Shown here: piece after piece, positions 56,716 to 64,000 of the stretch | Numbering within the stretch: position 1 is the first letter of the stretch | Layout of the letters: each line of letters starts with the position of its first letter | DNA from: JARYGU01 sp033795365 | GTDB lineage: Bacteria > Pseudomonadota > Alphaproteobacteria > Rhizobiales > Rhizobiaceae | Direction: 5' to 3' | DNA length: 64,000 nt | Assembly: GCA_033795365.1 (NCBI GenBank) | Contig: JARYGU010000002.1 | Span: 509,653 to 573,652 of the forward strand | The notes under the pieces: generated by a model | The model's database searches: none | What the model was told of the DNA's origin: nothing | Seen by the model: only the letters and a program-made list of their open reading frames with translations | Program-made: the position numbers and the translations under genes

Positions 56716-57102
56716 ATGGCCAAGGGAATTGAAATCCGCGAAGCCCATTTCCCGGGGCGCGCGCCGATCGATGCTTATGGAAACGGCGGATTCCGTTTCG
56801 CCGACATGTCGCATCGCGGCTCCATCCTCTGCCTGCCTTCGGGCATATATGGCTGGGAAATGGAAGAAGGCGAGACGCTGACGGTCGAACACCTGAAGCG
56901 CGTTTTCGAGGAGGCTGCGGATATCGAGGTTCTGCTGGTGGGCACCGGGCGCGAGATCCGGCCGCTTCCGCAGGATTTGCGCGCCGCCCTGCGTGGAAAC
57001 AACATCAGTTCCGACCCGATGAGCACCGGCGCCGCCGTCAGGACGCTCAATGTCATGCTGGCCGAATCGCGCGCCGTTGCAGCCGCCCTGATAGCTGTCT
57101 GA
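56716..57102 (+). CDS. Mth938/DUF498-domain protein
   Basis: A 128-residue protein of the Mth938-like (DUF498/AAMDC) family. The IEVLLVGTGREIRPLP motif and the C-terminal MSTGAAVRTLNVMLAESRAVAAAL are diagnostic. Function unknown. It begins three bases after secDF, an arrangement common in rhizobia. Confidence 0.88.
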   Translation: MAKGIEIREAHFPGRAPIDAYGNGGFRFADMSHRGSILCLPSGIYGWEMEEGETLTVEHLKRVFEEAADIEVLLVGTGREIRPLPQDLRAALRGNNISSDPMSTGAAVRTLNVMLAESRAVAAALIAV

Positions 57103-57120
57103 AAAGCGGAAGGACGGAAC

Positions 57121-57978
57121 GTGAGCGCTGGCGTCGAGGCCGATTATTCCTATTGCCTGTCTGTATTGCGCGATACGGATCGTGATCGCTATCTCGCATG
57201 CCTGCTCGCGCCGGAGGCAAAACGTGGCCCCCTTGCCGCGCTCTATGCTTTCTATGCCGAGATCGCGCGCATCCGTGACGTCGTTCACGAGCCGTTGCCG
57301 GGCGAGATACGGCTGCAATGGTGGCGTGACCTGCTGGAAGGGCAGTCTGCGGGAGATGCGGGGGGAAATCCGCTGGCAGCCGCGCTTCTCCGATGCATCT
57401 CGGCGCACCGGCTGCCCGTCGACGTGCTCGTCAACATGACCGAGGCCCGCATCTTCGATCTTTACAACGATCCGATGGAAAGCCGTGCAGCGCTGGAAGG
57501 CTATGCCGGGGAAACGGCGTCCGCGCTGATCCAGCTCGCGAGCCTGATACTGGATCATGAAAACGCCGCCCGCTCGGCCGATGCCGCAGGTCACGCCGGC
57601 GTGGCGCAAACGGTCGCCGGAACGCTGCTTCTCTTGCCGATTCACCGTCGGCGGGGCCAAGTCTATATTCCGTCCGATCTGCTAGCGGCAACGGGGCTCA
57701 GCCCGCAGGACCTCATCGCCGGAAAGGACGGCGAAGCAGCCGGCCGCGCGATCGAGGCCTTCTGCGGTCTCGGCCGCGACCATCTTCGCAAGGCTCGGGA
57801 GGCAAGCGGCGGCATTTCACCCGGCAATTTCCCGGCATTCCTGCCGATCTCCGTCGCGCCATATATATTGGACAGGGCCGAGGCTCTCGGTGCGGCACTG
57901 CTGGATCGGCAGATCCTGCCTGCGCAATGGCGCCGTCAGTGGTGGATGTGGCGGGCGTTGCGCCGCCGGCGCTTCTGA
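57121..57978 (+). CDS. Squalene/phytoene synthase-family protein
   Basis: A 285-residue all-helical prenyl-condensing-enzyme-like protein. IARIRDVVHEPLPGEIRLQWWRD aligns with the first-half substrate region and QLASLILD with the second. The paired DxxxD metal-binding motifs of true synthases are not conserved, so it may be of the non-catalytic NDUFAF6 type. GTG start at 57121. Same operon as secDF. Confidence 0.8.
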   Translation: MSAGVEADYSYCLSVLRDTDRDRYLACLLAPEAKRGPLAALYAFYAEIARIRDVVHEPLPGEIRLQWWRDLLEGQSAGDAGGNPLAAALLRCISAHRLPVDVLVNMTEARIFDLYNDPMESRAALEGYAGETASALIQLASLILDHENAARSADAAGHAGVAQTVAGTLLLLPIHRRRGQVYIPSDLLAATGLSPQDLIAGKDGEAAGRAIEAFCGLGRDHLRKAREASGGISPGNFPAFLPISVAPYILDRAEALGAALLDRQILPAQWRRQWWMWRALRRRRF

Positions 57979-58067
57979 TCTGTTTCGAAAAGACGCAGGA
58001 CGCAAAACTGGCGCAAGCCTCGACTGTTAAAACGGGGCAACCAACTACCGTTCAGGACGGAAACACC

Positions 58068-58520
58068 ATGATCTGGACCGTCATCGCCGTCGCTCTCGTG
58101 CTTGGCGCCTTCATTTTCCGGCGCCGCTTTCGCAGTGACGACGAAGCGCCGCCGGAGGAGGATACCGGATTGGCGATCCTGGAGTTCGGCCGCGCCTTTC
58201 CGAGCGAAGCGATCCGGCAGATCATCACCGCAGACGACGGCAGAACGGCCTTCTTGCGCCTTCACGACGGCAAGGTCGGCTGCATGCGTGCGCATGGCCA
58301 TCATTTCGCAAGCCATCTGATCGAGCCTGGGGCCGTGCGCGTTTCCAATGGTCCGGGCGGCAAGGCCCTGGCGCTGGAATTCCTCGATACGGCTTTCGAA
58401 AGCGGAATCTTCGAGTTCCGAACCTCTGCCGATGCCGCCGAGGTCTCTCTGTGGCTTTTAGGCAGCTTCATGCCCGCCGAACTGGAAAGCTCAAGGCCGC
58501 CCGCCGGCAAGAGCGTCTGA
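58068..58520 (+). CDS. Small membrane-anchored protein of unknown function
   Basis: A 150-residue protein with one N-terminal span (MIWTVIAVALVLGAFIF) then a basic stop-transfer, and a compact domain that includes TAFLRLHDGKVGCMRAHGHHFASHLI. No family recognised. AGGACGG lies seven bases before the ATG at 58068. Last gene of the secDF cluster, convergent with trmFO. Confidence 0.65.
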   Translation: MIWTVIAVALVLGAFIFRRRFRSDDEAPPEEDTGLAILEFGRAFPSEAIRQIITADDGRTAFLRLHDGKVGCMRAHGHHFASHLIEPGAVRVSNGPGGKALALEFLDTAFESGIFEFRTSADAAEVSLWLLGSFMPAELESSRPPAGKSV

Positions 58521-58560
58521 CTGACGTCCTCTGCGGGCGCAACCCCACTCGGTTTAAAGG

Positions 58561-60000
58561 TTATGCGCTAACCTGCCTTGCCATAGTCGCGGGCTCCGTT
58601 CCCAGCCAACGGGCACACGCGGCGAGCGCGCGCGCGGCGACCGCCTGCTTCTTCGCGACTGCCTTGTCCTTGCCGCGGAAGCGCTTGACGCCTTCCGGCT
58701 TTGTGATCGTGCCCGGATCGAGCTCCGGAAACAGGCCGAAATTGATGTTCATCGGCTGGAAGGAGCGCTTGCCCGGCTCGTCGTCGGAAACGATGTGGCC
58801 CCCCGTGATATGGTTGAGCAACGCGCCGAAGGCCGTGGTCAGCGGCGGCAGGGAAGGGGCTTCGCCTCGGCGTTCGGCCGCTGCGAACCTTCCGGCGAGA
58901 AGCCCGATGCTGGCACTTTCGACATAACCCTCACAGCCGGTGATCTGCCCGGCGAAACGAAGGCCCGGACGACCCTTGAGGGTCAGCGAGCGATCGAGAA
59001 GCACGGGCGAGTGGATATAGGTGTTGCGGTGGAGACCGCCCAGTCTCGCAAATTCGGCGTTGTGCAGGCCCGGAATCATGCGGAAGATCTCGGCCTGGGC
59101 ACCGTATTTCAGCTTCGTCTGGAAGCCGACCATATTGTAGAGCGTGCCCAGCGCGTTGTCCTGGCGAAGCTGAACCACCGCGTAAGGCTTGACCGTCGGG
59201 TTGTGGGCATTCGTCAGGCCCATCGGCTTCATTGGCCCGTGCCGCAGGGTTTCCCTGCCGCGCTCCGCCATCACCTCGATCGGCAGGCACCCGTCGAAAT
59301 AGGGTGTTCCCTCCCACTCCTTGAAGCCCGTGGTGTCGCCGGCGACAAGCGCGTCGACGAAGGCGTTGTATTCCGCTTCGGTCATCGGACAATTGATGTA
59401 GTCCTTGCCGGTGCCGCCCGGGCCGACCTTGTCGTAGCGCGATTGATACCAGCAGATGCTCATATCGATGCTGGCCGTGTGAACGATCGGCGCGATCGCG
59501 TCAAAGAAGGCGAGGGAATCGGCGCCCGTCTTTTCCTGTATGGCGGCCGCAAGGCCGGGGGCGGTCAGCGGGCCGGTGGCGACGATGACCTGATCCCAGT
59601 CTTCCGGCGGAAGCCCCGTCATCTCCTCACGCACCACGGTGATGAGGGGATGCGCCTCGATTTCGGCCGTCACGGCGGCGGAGAAGCCTTCGCGGTCGAC
59701 GGCCAGCGCGCCGCCGGCCGGAACCTGGTTGGCATCCGCCGCACGCATGATCAGCGATCCGGCGAGCCGCATTTCCGCATGAAGGACGCCCACCGCATTG
59801 CTGGTGGCATCGTCGGAGCGGAAGGAATTGGAGCAGACGAGCTCCGCCAGGCCATCCGTCTTGTGTGCATCGGTGCCGCGGACGCCGCGCATCTCGTGCA
59901 GGATGACGGGAATACCGCGGGAGGCGACCTGCCAGGCGGCTTCCGAGCCGGCAAGCCCGCCGCCGACGACATGAATGGGAGCGAAAGAGGTTTTTGTCAT
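58561..60000 (-). CDS. trmFO: tRNA m5U54 methyltransferase TrmFO (FAD/folate-dependent)
   Basis: A 479-residue flavoprotein that methylates U54 of tRNA using methylenetetrahydrofolate. FAD-binding VVGGGLAGSEAAWQ near the N-terminus, CSNSFRSDDATSNAVGVL, and the C-terminal ITGGHIVSDDEPGKRSFQPMNINFGLFP are family hallmarks. ATG at 60000 gives the usual N-terminus; an in-frame codon 28 residues upstream is rejected. Confidence 0.96.
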   Translation of the reverse strand: MTKTSFAPIHVVGGGLAGSEAAWQVASRGIPVILHEMRGVRGTDAHKTDGLAELVCSNSFRSDDATSNAVGVLHAEMRLAGSLIMRAADANQVPAGGALAVDREGFSAAVTAEIEAHPLITVVREEMTGLPPEDWDQVIVATGPLTAPGLAAAIQEKTGADSLAFFDAIAPIVHTASIDMSICWYQSRYDKVGPGGTGKDYINCPMTEAEYNAFVDALVAGDTTGFKEWEGTPYFDGCLPIEVMAERGRETLRHGPMKPMGLTNAHNPTVKPYAVVQLRQDNALGTLYNMVGFQTKLKYGAQAEIFRMIPGLHNAEFARLGGLHRNTYIHSPVLLDRSLTLKGRPGLRFAGQITGCEGYVESASIGLLAGRFAAAERRGEAPSLPPLTTAFGALLNHITGGHIVSDDEPGKRSFQPMNINFGLFPELDPGTITKPEGVKRFRGKDKAVAKKQAVAARALAACARWLGTEPATMARQVSA

Positions 60001-60045
60001 GGGCGGGTGTTTATCACGGGGACCGGCCGCTTTCCATCGCCCGGA

Positions 60046-60074
60046 ATCAAAAACGGCACCGGATGGTGCCGTTT
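60046..60074 (-). terminator. Terminator of the first DUF1127 gene
   Basis: On the minus strand, AAACGGCACC-ATCC-GGTGCCGTTT then TTGATT: a 10-base-pair perfect stem with a T-rich tail, 55 bases after that gene's stop. Confidence 0.75.
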
Positions 60075-60129
60075 GATCGTTCATCGCGCGTTTCCGGCTT
60101 GCCGGTCGCAGCGTCGGATTCGGCTTTGC

Positions 60130-60273
60130 TTAGCGGAAGGAACGGGCTGCGATGTTGCGGATGTCGTAGCGGGTCAGACCGATATCCGAGAGAGCGTGGT
60201 TCGAAAGATTGCCGAGCTCGTTCAGGGTACGACGGTAGTTGATCCAGCTTTTTGCCAGACGGATCGGGTTCAT
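60130..60273 (-). CDS. DUF1127 small Arg-rich protein, copy 1
   Basis: A 47-residue basic protein, MNPIRLAKSWINYRRTLNEL then GNLSNHALSDIGLTRYDIRN and IAARSFR. The L-x-x-L-x-D-I-G-L-x-R-x-D/E motif near the C-terminus defines DUF1127. Members of this family are RNA-binding or transcriptome-modulating small proteins in other alphaproteobacteria. GGAG lies seven bases before the ATG at 60273. Confidence 0.87.
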   Translation of the reverse strand: MNPIRLAKSWINYRRTLNELGNLSNHALSDIGLTRYDIRNIAARSFR

Positions 60274-60366
60274 GATTGGTCTCCTAGATACGGTTGCCGT
60301 GACAGGATCGTCATCGGCTGTTGATCCGTATCTACTCTCATTCCTTGTAAAGGTGCAGTGCAAAGA

Positions 60367-60387
60367 AAATGCATCTGCCATGCATTT
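60367..60387. promoter_or_regulatory. Inverted repeat upstream of DUF1127 copy 1
   Basis: AAATGCAT-CTGCC-ATGCATTT, a perfect 8-base inverted repeat 94 bases upstream of the start. It resembles, with a different spacer, the ATGC-N7-GCAT boxes farther right. The 393 bases between the two DUF1127 genes otherwise hold only the terminator of the second. Confidence 0.5.
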
Positions 60388-60585
60388 AAGCATGAAGATG
60401 ATGCTAAAAGAGGCAGATTTCGCTCCTGCGTATTCAAAGGGCGGAGGTGCCGAAAATTCAGTGCATGCAGCGAGCGGCAAATAGCGTCACGATGGCGCGC
60501 AGAGGCTGATGCTGCGGCGCAAAATCAGCGGCTGCGAGGCAGGGTTGATCCTGCAACCGCAGGTGAAAAGAAACTTTCGGCTTGG

Positions 60586-60624
60586 CAAAAAGAAACGCCC
60601 TCCGGATGGTTCCGAAAGGCGTTT
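60586..60624 (-). terminator. Terminator of the second DUF1127 gene
   Basis: Minus-strand AAACGCC/GGCGTTT arms followed by CTTTTTG. Confidence 0.65.
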
Positions 60625-60666
60625 TGAAGCGATCCGACGGATGTCGGTCGACGTGTATTCGGCTTC

Positions 60667-60810
60667 TTAGCGGACGGCCTGACGTGCGACGAACGGGATG
60701 TCGCTGCGGCCGATGCCGAGGTCGTTCAGTTCGCGGTCCGACATGCGGCCGAGTTCGTTGACGGTCTGACGGTACTTGCGCCAATTGTTGAAAGAGCGAG
60801 CCAGGTTCAT
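60667..60810 (-). CDS. DUF1127 small Arg-rich protein, copy 2
   Basis: A 47-residue protein ending NDLGIGRSDIPFVARQAVR, with the same L-D-x-G-I-x-R-x-D motif as copy 1. The ATG at 60810 is preferred because AAGGGG lies seven to eight bases upstream; a second ATG at 60816 is too close to that site. It is preceded by the bipartite LysR-type promoter described next. Confidence 0.87.
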   Translation of the reverse strand: MNLARSFNNWRKYRQTVNELGRMSDRELNDLGIGRSDIPFVARQAVR

Positions 60811-60877
60811 GTTCATACCCCTTTCCGTGGGTTCCCTGCCAGCCGCCACCTATCGGCGCTGGCCTGTCTGATGAGAC

Positions 60878-60944
60878 TGAATATACGCATTCGTTTTAGA
60901 ATTTACAGAGATAAACCCGTATGGCACCCATGCGTTATGTGCAT
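60878..60944 (-). promoter_or_regulatory. Putative LysR-regulated promoter of DUF1127 copy 2
   Basis: On the minus strand, a dyad ATGC-N7-GCAT (60944-60930; T-N11-A pattern, extended to CATGC-N7-GCATG) and a -10 region GCGTATATTCAG (TATATT, 60885-60880). The dyad centre is about 64 bases before the predicted start near 60873. No good -35. Confidence 0.6.
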
Positions 60945-61036
60945 GTCAAGCGGAAATTTCGACAAAATTGTGGGCAGAATCGGCCTTCTGGGCGGCATTC
61001 CGGCTTGAGCTATGCTGAGAAGGGATTGTGCAGCGC

Positions 61037-61160
61037 AAAAATAACGCCCGCTGGGGGAGGAGGTCCAGCGGGCGTTACTTGTCTTGATTGGCAACTGGGA
61101 GGAGGAGTGCCGCCAATCGCATCGGGCTTCGCTGGGAGGAGGAGTGCGTCACCCGATTGA
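61037..61160 (-). ncRNA. Alpha-r14/NfeR1-type trans-acting sRNA, copy 1
   Basis: On the minus strand, three hairpins in ~124 bases. Hairpin 1 has stem ATCGGG/CCCGAT with an inner CGC/GCG and loop ACTCCTCCTCCCA. Hairpin 2 has stem GATTGGC/GCCAATC with the same loop. Hairpin 3 has stem ACGCCCGCTGG/CCAGCGGGCGT with loop ACCTCCTCC, followed by a U-run (terminator). Every loop carries an anti-Shine-Dalgarno stretch, the hallmark of the alpha-r14 (NfeR1) family. It would bind ribosome binding sites of transporter mRNAs. Confidence 0.8.
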
Positions 61161-61165
61161 TAATC

Positions 61166-61233
61166 TGAATATACGCCTTCGCGCTTCAGGCAGGTAGGGC
61201 CTGCTGCGAATAACACCGATGCATCTTGTGCAT
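61166..61233 (-). promoter_or_regulatory. Putative LysR-regulated promoter of sRNA copy 1
   Basis: ATGC-N7-GCAT dyad at 61219-61233 and -10 region GCGTATATTCAG at 61176-61165 on the minus strand. The dyad centre is about 65 bases before the predicted start near 61161. The 12-base -10 region is identical to that of DUF1127 copy 2. Confidence 0.6.
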
Positions 61234-61336
61234 GGCTCGCCTAAGTTATGGTTTGTGGGCAGGCTAAAAAATAAGCATATGGCTTAAAGTTTTGCCGGAA
61301 ATGCAGGTTTTTTGGGGATTGTTATGAATACCGCGC

Positions 61337-61461
61337 AAAATAATAACGCCCACTGGGGGAGGAGGTCCAGTGGGCGTCATTTTGGGTGATTGGCAACTGG
61401 GAGGAGGAGTGTTGCCAATCTATCGGAGAAGCGCTGGGAGGAGGAGTGCGCCGCTCCGAAT
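61337..61461 (-). ncRNA. Alpha-r14/NfeR1-type trans-acting sRNA, copy 2
   Basis: Same three-hairpin layout as copy 1. Hairpin 1 CGGAG/CTCCG plus CGC/GCG; hairpin 2 GATTGGCAAC/GTTGCCAATC; hairpin 3 ACGCCCACTGG/CCAGTGGGCGT with a T-rich end. Stem 3 differs from copy 1 by a compensated G-C to A-T pair, and hairpin 1 stems differ wholly while pairing is kept; loops are unchanged. This covariation supports RNA function. Confidence 0.8.
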
Positions 61462-61588
61462 TCCTGTACGATACGCTTACGCATCGGGTCTCTTCGGCTT
61501 CATGCCGCCGGCGATCAACCACTTCGCCTTTGCCGGTCGCCTCAATCGGCGCCCTTGAATTCGTTCGAACCGTTCCCGATCCGATGAT

Positions 61589-61657
61589 TGAAATATAGTA
61601 TGCTTCGCCGGATTTGTGCAGTGCGATATAAGAATGGATGGTATGCGCCGGATGCAT
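61589..61657 (-). promoter_or_regulatory. Third putative LysR-regulated promoter, no assigned gene
   Basis: ATGC-GCCGGAT-GCAT at 61643-61657 and a -10-like ATATTTCA (61597-61590) on the minus strand, with the same spacing as the two promoters to the left. Transcription would start near 61585 and run toward sRNA copy 2. No convincing ORF lies in between. The 650 bases from 61462 to tRNA-Leu hold nothing else recognisable. Confidence 0.5.
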
Positions 61658-62011
61658 GCCGTTGCAAGAGTGTGCAGCCTTCGTCATCCCGCGGAACGAT
61701 GAGTGAACATCGCTTCCCGCCCGTTCATTTTCACCAATATAGATAGAAAATTCGCATTTTTCAGGGCGAGCAGCTGCTCACGTTTGGAAATTTTGCTCAA
61801 GGTCGAAAATAGGCGACGACGATGTCCGGCCTGGTTGACATTGAGGGAATCGCATTGCGGATGTCTTTTTCCACCGGGCGGGGTGAGGGGGCGGGCATAT
61901 CGTAGTGGGTACGCCGCTATAACGGACGCGAACCATGAAAGGTTGAAACGGCATGCCGACCCGTCGCGGGATCTGCTCGCCCAAGGCCCTTGCAGGCGCC
62001 ACATTTTTTCT

Positions 62012-62039
62012 TTGATCCGCCCGAAACGGGTGTTATAGA
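62012..62039 (+). promoter_or_regulatory. Possible sigma-70 promoter for tRNA-Leu
   Basis: TTGATC, 16 bases, TATAGA, about 80 bases before the tRNA. Confidence 0.4.
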
Positions 62040-62116
62040 GACGCCGCGCTCGGGAAGACCCAAGATGCGGCAGCTACATGCGGCTCTGCCGCGCCGTGGC
62101 CATAGGCTTTCTGAAC

Positions 62117-62201
<85 letters not shown>

Positions 62202-62212
62202 GATGTCATGAA

Positions 62213-62236
62213 GCGCGAAGATCGAGGTCTTCGCGC
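62213..62236 (+). repeat. Hairpin after tRNA-Leu
   Basis: GCGCGAAGA-TCGAGG-TCTTCGCGC, a 9-base-pair perfect stem without a T run; perhaps a processing or weak termination signal in the tRNA-tig interval. Confidence 0.45.
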
Positions 62237-62382
62237 CGCGTGGATACGGAAGTTAGCGCCATTTTGCTTGCCAAAAGGCCATCGAATTCAGTAAAGCCAC
62301 CGCTGGCACATGGACCGGCGGGGTGCTCGCCATAACCGGCAGGCCGGTTTGAGCACCGCCAACTCGAAATAAAGGTTTAAAC

Positions 62383-63867
62383 ATGCAGGTTATCGAAACG
62401 CTCGCTGAAGGGCTGAAGCGCGAAATCAAGGTCGTCATCCCGGCCAAGGACATGGAAGCTCAGTTGAATGAGCGCCTGGCGGATGCGAAGGACCGTGTTC
62501 GCATCAACGGGTTCCGTCCGGGCAAGGTGCCGGTCTCTCATCTGAAGAAAGTCTACGGCAAGTCGATCATGGCCGACCTCGTCAACGAGATCATCCGCGA
62601 ACGGCCTACCGCCATCCTTTCCGAGCGCGGCGAGAAATCCGCGACGCAGCCGGAAATTGCGATGACCGAAGATCAGGCCGAAGCCGAGAAGATTCTCGCA
62701 GCCGAGGCCGATTTCGAGTTCACGCTTTCCTACGAAGTCATTCCGGCGATCGAGCTCAAGGACGTATCGGGCATTGAGGTCACGCGCGAAGTCGTCGAGA
62801 TCGGCGACAAGGAAGTGAATGACCAGATCCTGCGCATCGCCGAAAGCGCACGTACCTATGAAAGCAAGAAGGGCAAGGCTGCCGACGGCGACCGCGTCAC
62901 CATGGATTACCTCGGTAAGGTCGACGGCGAGGCCTTCGACGGCGGCAAGGACGAGGACGCGGAGCTGGTGATCGGCTCCAACCGCTTCATCCCCGGCTTC
63001 GAGGACCAGCTCGTCGGCGTCAAGGCCGGTGACGAGAAGGTCATTACCGTGACGTTCCCGGCCGACTATCCGGCAGCGAACCTCGCCGGCAAGGAAGCTA
63101 CCTTCGACATCAAGGTCAAGGATGTCGCCGCTCCCGCCGCTCTCGAAATCAACGACGACCTGGCGACGAAGCTCGGCCTCGAATCCGCCGAACGCCTGAA
63201 GGAAGTCGTCCGCGGCCAGATCGAAAGCCAATACGGCTCCGTAACCCGTCAGAAGGTCAAGCGCCAGATCCTCGACCAGCTCGACGAGATGTACCAGTTC
63301 GACACCCCCGAGCGCCTCGTCGACGCCGAGTTCGAAAACATCTGGCGCCAGATCAACACCGACTTGCAGCAGGCCGGCAAGACCTTCGCTGACGAGGACA
63401 CCACCGAAGAGGAAGCGCGCGAAGAGTACCGCAAGCTGGCCGAACGCCGTGTCCGCCTCGGCCTCGTTCTTTCCGAGATCGGTGAGAAGGCGGGCGTCCA
63501 GGTCAGCGATGAAGAAATGCAGCGTTCGCTCTACGATCAGCTCCGCCAGTTCCCCGGCCAGGAGAAGGACATTCTCGAATACTTCCAGAAGACGCCGGGT
63601 GCCGCCGCTTCGCTGCGCGCTCCGATCTTCGAGGAAAAGGTGGTCGATCACCTGCTGAGCGAAGTCAAGGTCACGGACAAGACGGTCTCGAAGGAAGAGC
63701 TTCTGGCCGACGACGAGTCCGAAGGCGAAGCAAAGGCCGACAAGAAGAAGGCCGCGCCGAAGAAGAAGGCTGCCGCCAAGGCCGAAGCTGCCGAAGGCGA
63801 GGAAGCTGCGGCTCCGAAGAAAAAGGCCGCTTCCAAGAAGAAGGCCGAGGATGGGAGCACCGAATAA
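62383..63867 (+). CDS. tig: Trigger factor
   Basis: A 494-residue ribosome-bound chaperone and peptidyl-prolyl isomerase. The ribosome-docking loop is in the N-terminal domain (RINGFRPGKVPVSHLKKVYG, with the FRxGK signature), the FKBP domain is around residues 165-245 (GDRVTMDYLGKVDGEAFDGG), and the C-terminal arms follow. The last ~50 residues are an Ala/Lys-rich tail (AAPKKKAAAK repeats) beyond the E. coli protein's length, usual in rhizobia. Monocistronic, with its own terminator. Confidence 0.97.
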   Translation: MQVIETLAEGLKREIKVVIPAKDMEAQLNERLADAKDRVRINGFRPGKVPVSHLKKVYGKSIMADLVNEIIRERPTAILSERGEKSATQPEIAMTEDQAEAEKILAAEADFEFTLSYEVIPAIELKDVSGIEVTREVVEIGDKEVNDQILRIAESARTYESKKGKAADGDRVTMDYLGKVDGEAFDGGKDEDAELVIGSNRFIPGFEDQLVGVKAGDEKVITVTFPADYPAANLAGKEATFDIKVKDVAAPAALEINDDLATKLGLESAERLKEVVRGQIESQYGSVTRQKVKRQILDQLDEMYQFDTPERLVDAEFENIWRQINTDLQQAGKTFADEDTTEEEAREEYRKLAERRVRLGLVLSEIGEKAGVQVSDEEMQRSLYDQLRQFPGQEKDILEYFQKTPGAAASLRAPIFEEKVVDHLLSEVKVTDKTVSKEELLADDESEGEAKADKKKAAPKKKAAAKAEAAEGEEAAAPKKKAASKKKAEDGSTE

Positions 63868-63897
63868 CCGGCTCGCCCCTCACACCATCGATACCGG

Positions 63898-63926
63898 AAA
63901 AGCCGTCCTTATGGGCGGCTTTTTTA
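63898..63926 (+). terminator. Rho-independent terminator of tig
   Basis: AAAAGCCGTCC and GGGCGGCTTTT arms (one wobble) with a four-base loop and T run. Confidence 0.8.
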
Positions 63927-63939
63927 TGAAGGAAGTAAA

Positions 63940-63958
63940 CCTCCACCTTCGGTGGAGG
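63940..63958. repeat. Perfect hairpin at the window edge
   Basis: CCTCCACC-TTC-GGTGGAGG, 14 bases after the tig terminator. Compact and perfect like the subterminal hairpins of IS200/IS605 elements or REP sequences. The window ends 42 bases later, so it cannot be decided. Confidence 0.4.
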
Positions 63959-64000
63959 ACTGGACGAGTTCTACATAGTGATTGAGAGACCTCCGTGCTT

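Noticed and set aside
61037..61461. CRISPR-like or tandem direct repeat
   Set aside because: Only two copies, unequal in sequence but equal in fold, each ending in a terminator; they are structured RNAs. Repeated GGAGGAGG runs are the complements of their loops.

Overview
The window is a stretch of alphaproteobacterial chromosome, almost certainly from the Rhizobiaceae (Sinorhizobium/Ensifer, Rhizobium or Agrobacterium relatives). The evidence is a 268-residue ExoR, a CckA hybrid kinase, PopZ beside valS, BA14K and DUF1127 proteins, a mannosylfructose-phosphate synthase of the Agrobacterium type, EcfG/RpoE2-type promoters and tandem small RNAs that look like the alpha-r14 family. Coding density is high and GC-rich. 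No prophage, integron, CRISPR array or intact transposon was seen.

Layout. 1-5.3 kb: ycjX-ycjF, a sixA-like phosphatase, dksA and a FliO-like membrane protein. 5.5-14.6 kb: cckA, the pseudouridine catabolic pair psuK-psuG, SOS-controlled recA, and alaS. 14.7-21 kb is the most accessory part: a membrane diguanylate cyclase, the osmolyte pair mfpsA-mfppB, a MarR regulator divergent from a SnoaL-like gene, and a PadR-chrA chromate module. 21-22.5 kb holds tRNA-Asn and tRNA-Cys with two short genes that each have a GGAAC-N16-CGTT promoter. 22.5-38 kb: exbBD, two envelope genes (tolC, fadL), popZ, valS, exoR, xthA, erpA, dgt and argS. 38-50 kb: a 1099-residue SPOR protein, nagZ, scpAB, an orphan ABC ATPase, tatABC, serS, surE and pcm. 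50-58.5 kb: an unknown gene behind a CtrA box, an NlpD-like protein, an AAA ATPase, yajC-secDF and a small conserved cluster. 58.5-64 kb: trmFO, two DUF1127 genes, two tandem structured sRNAs, tRNA-Leu and tig.

Shared themes. Cell-cycle and division functions recur: cckA, popZ, scpAB, the SPOR protein, nlpD, and CtrA-like boxes at 50.1 and 51.0 kb. Protein export is represented by tatABC, yajC-secDF and tig.

The most striking non-coding signal is at 60.8-61.7 kb. Three minus-strand promoters there carry an ATGC-N7-GCAT dyad (T-N11-A, the LysR-regulator pattern). Each dyad is centred about 65 bases upstream of the predicted start, and each promoter has an almost identical -10 region. One promoter drives a DUF1127 gene, one drives a three-hairpin sRNA with CUCCUCCC loops, and the third reads toward the second sRNA copy. 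This matches the logic of the VtlR/LsrB regulon described in Brucella and rhizobia.
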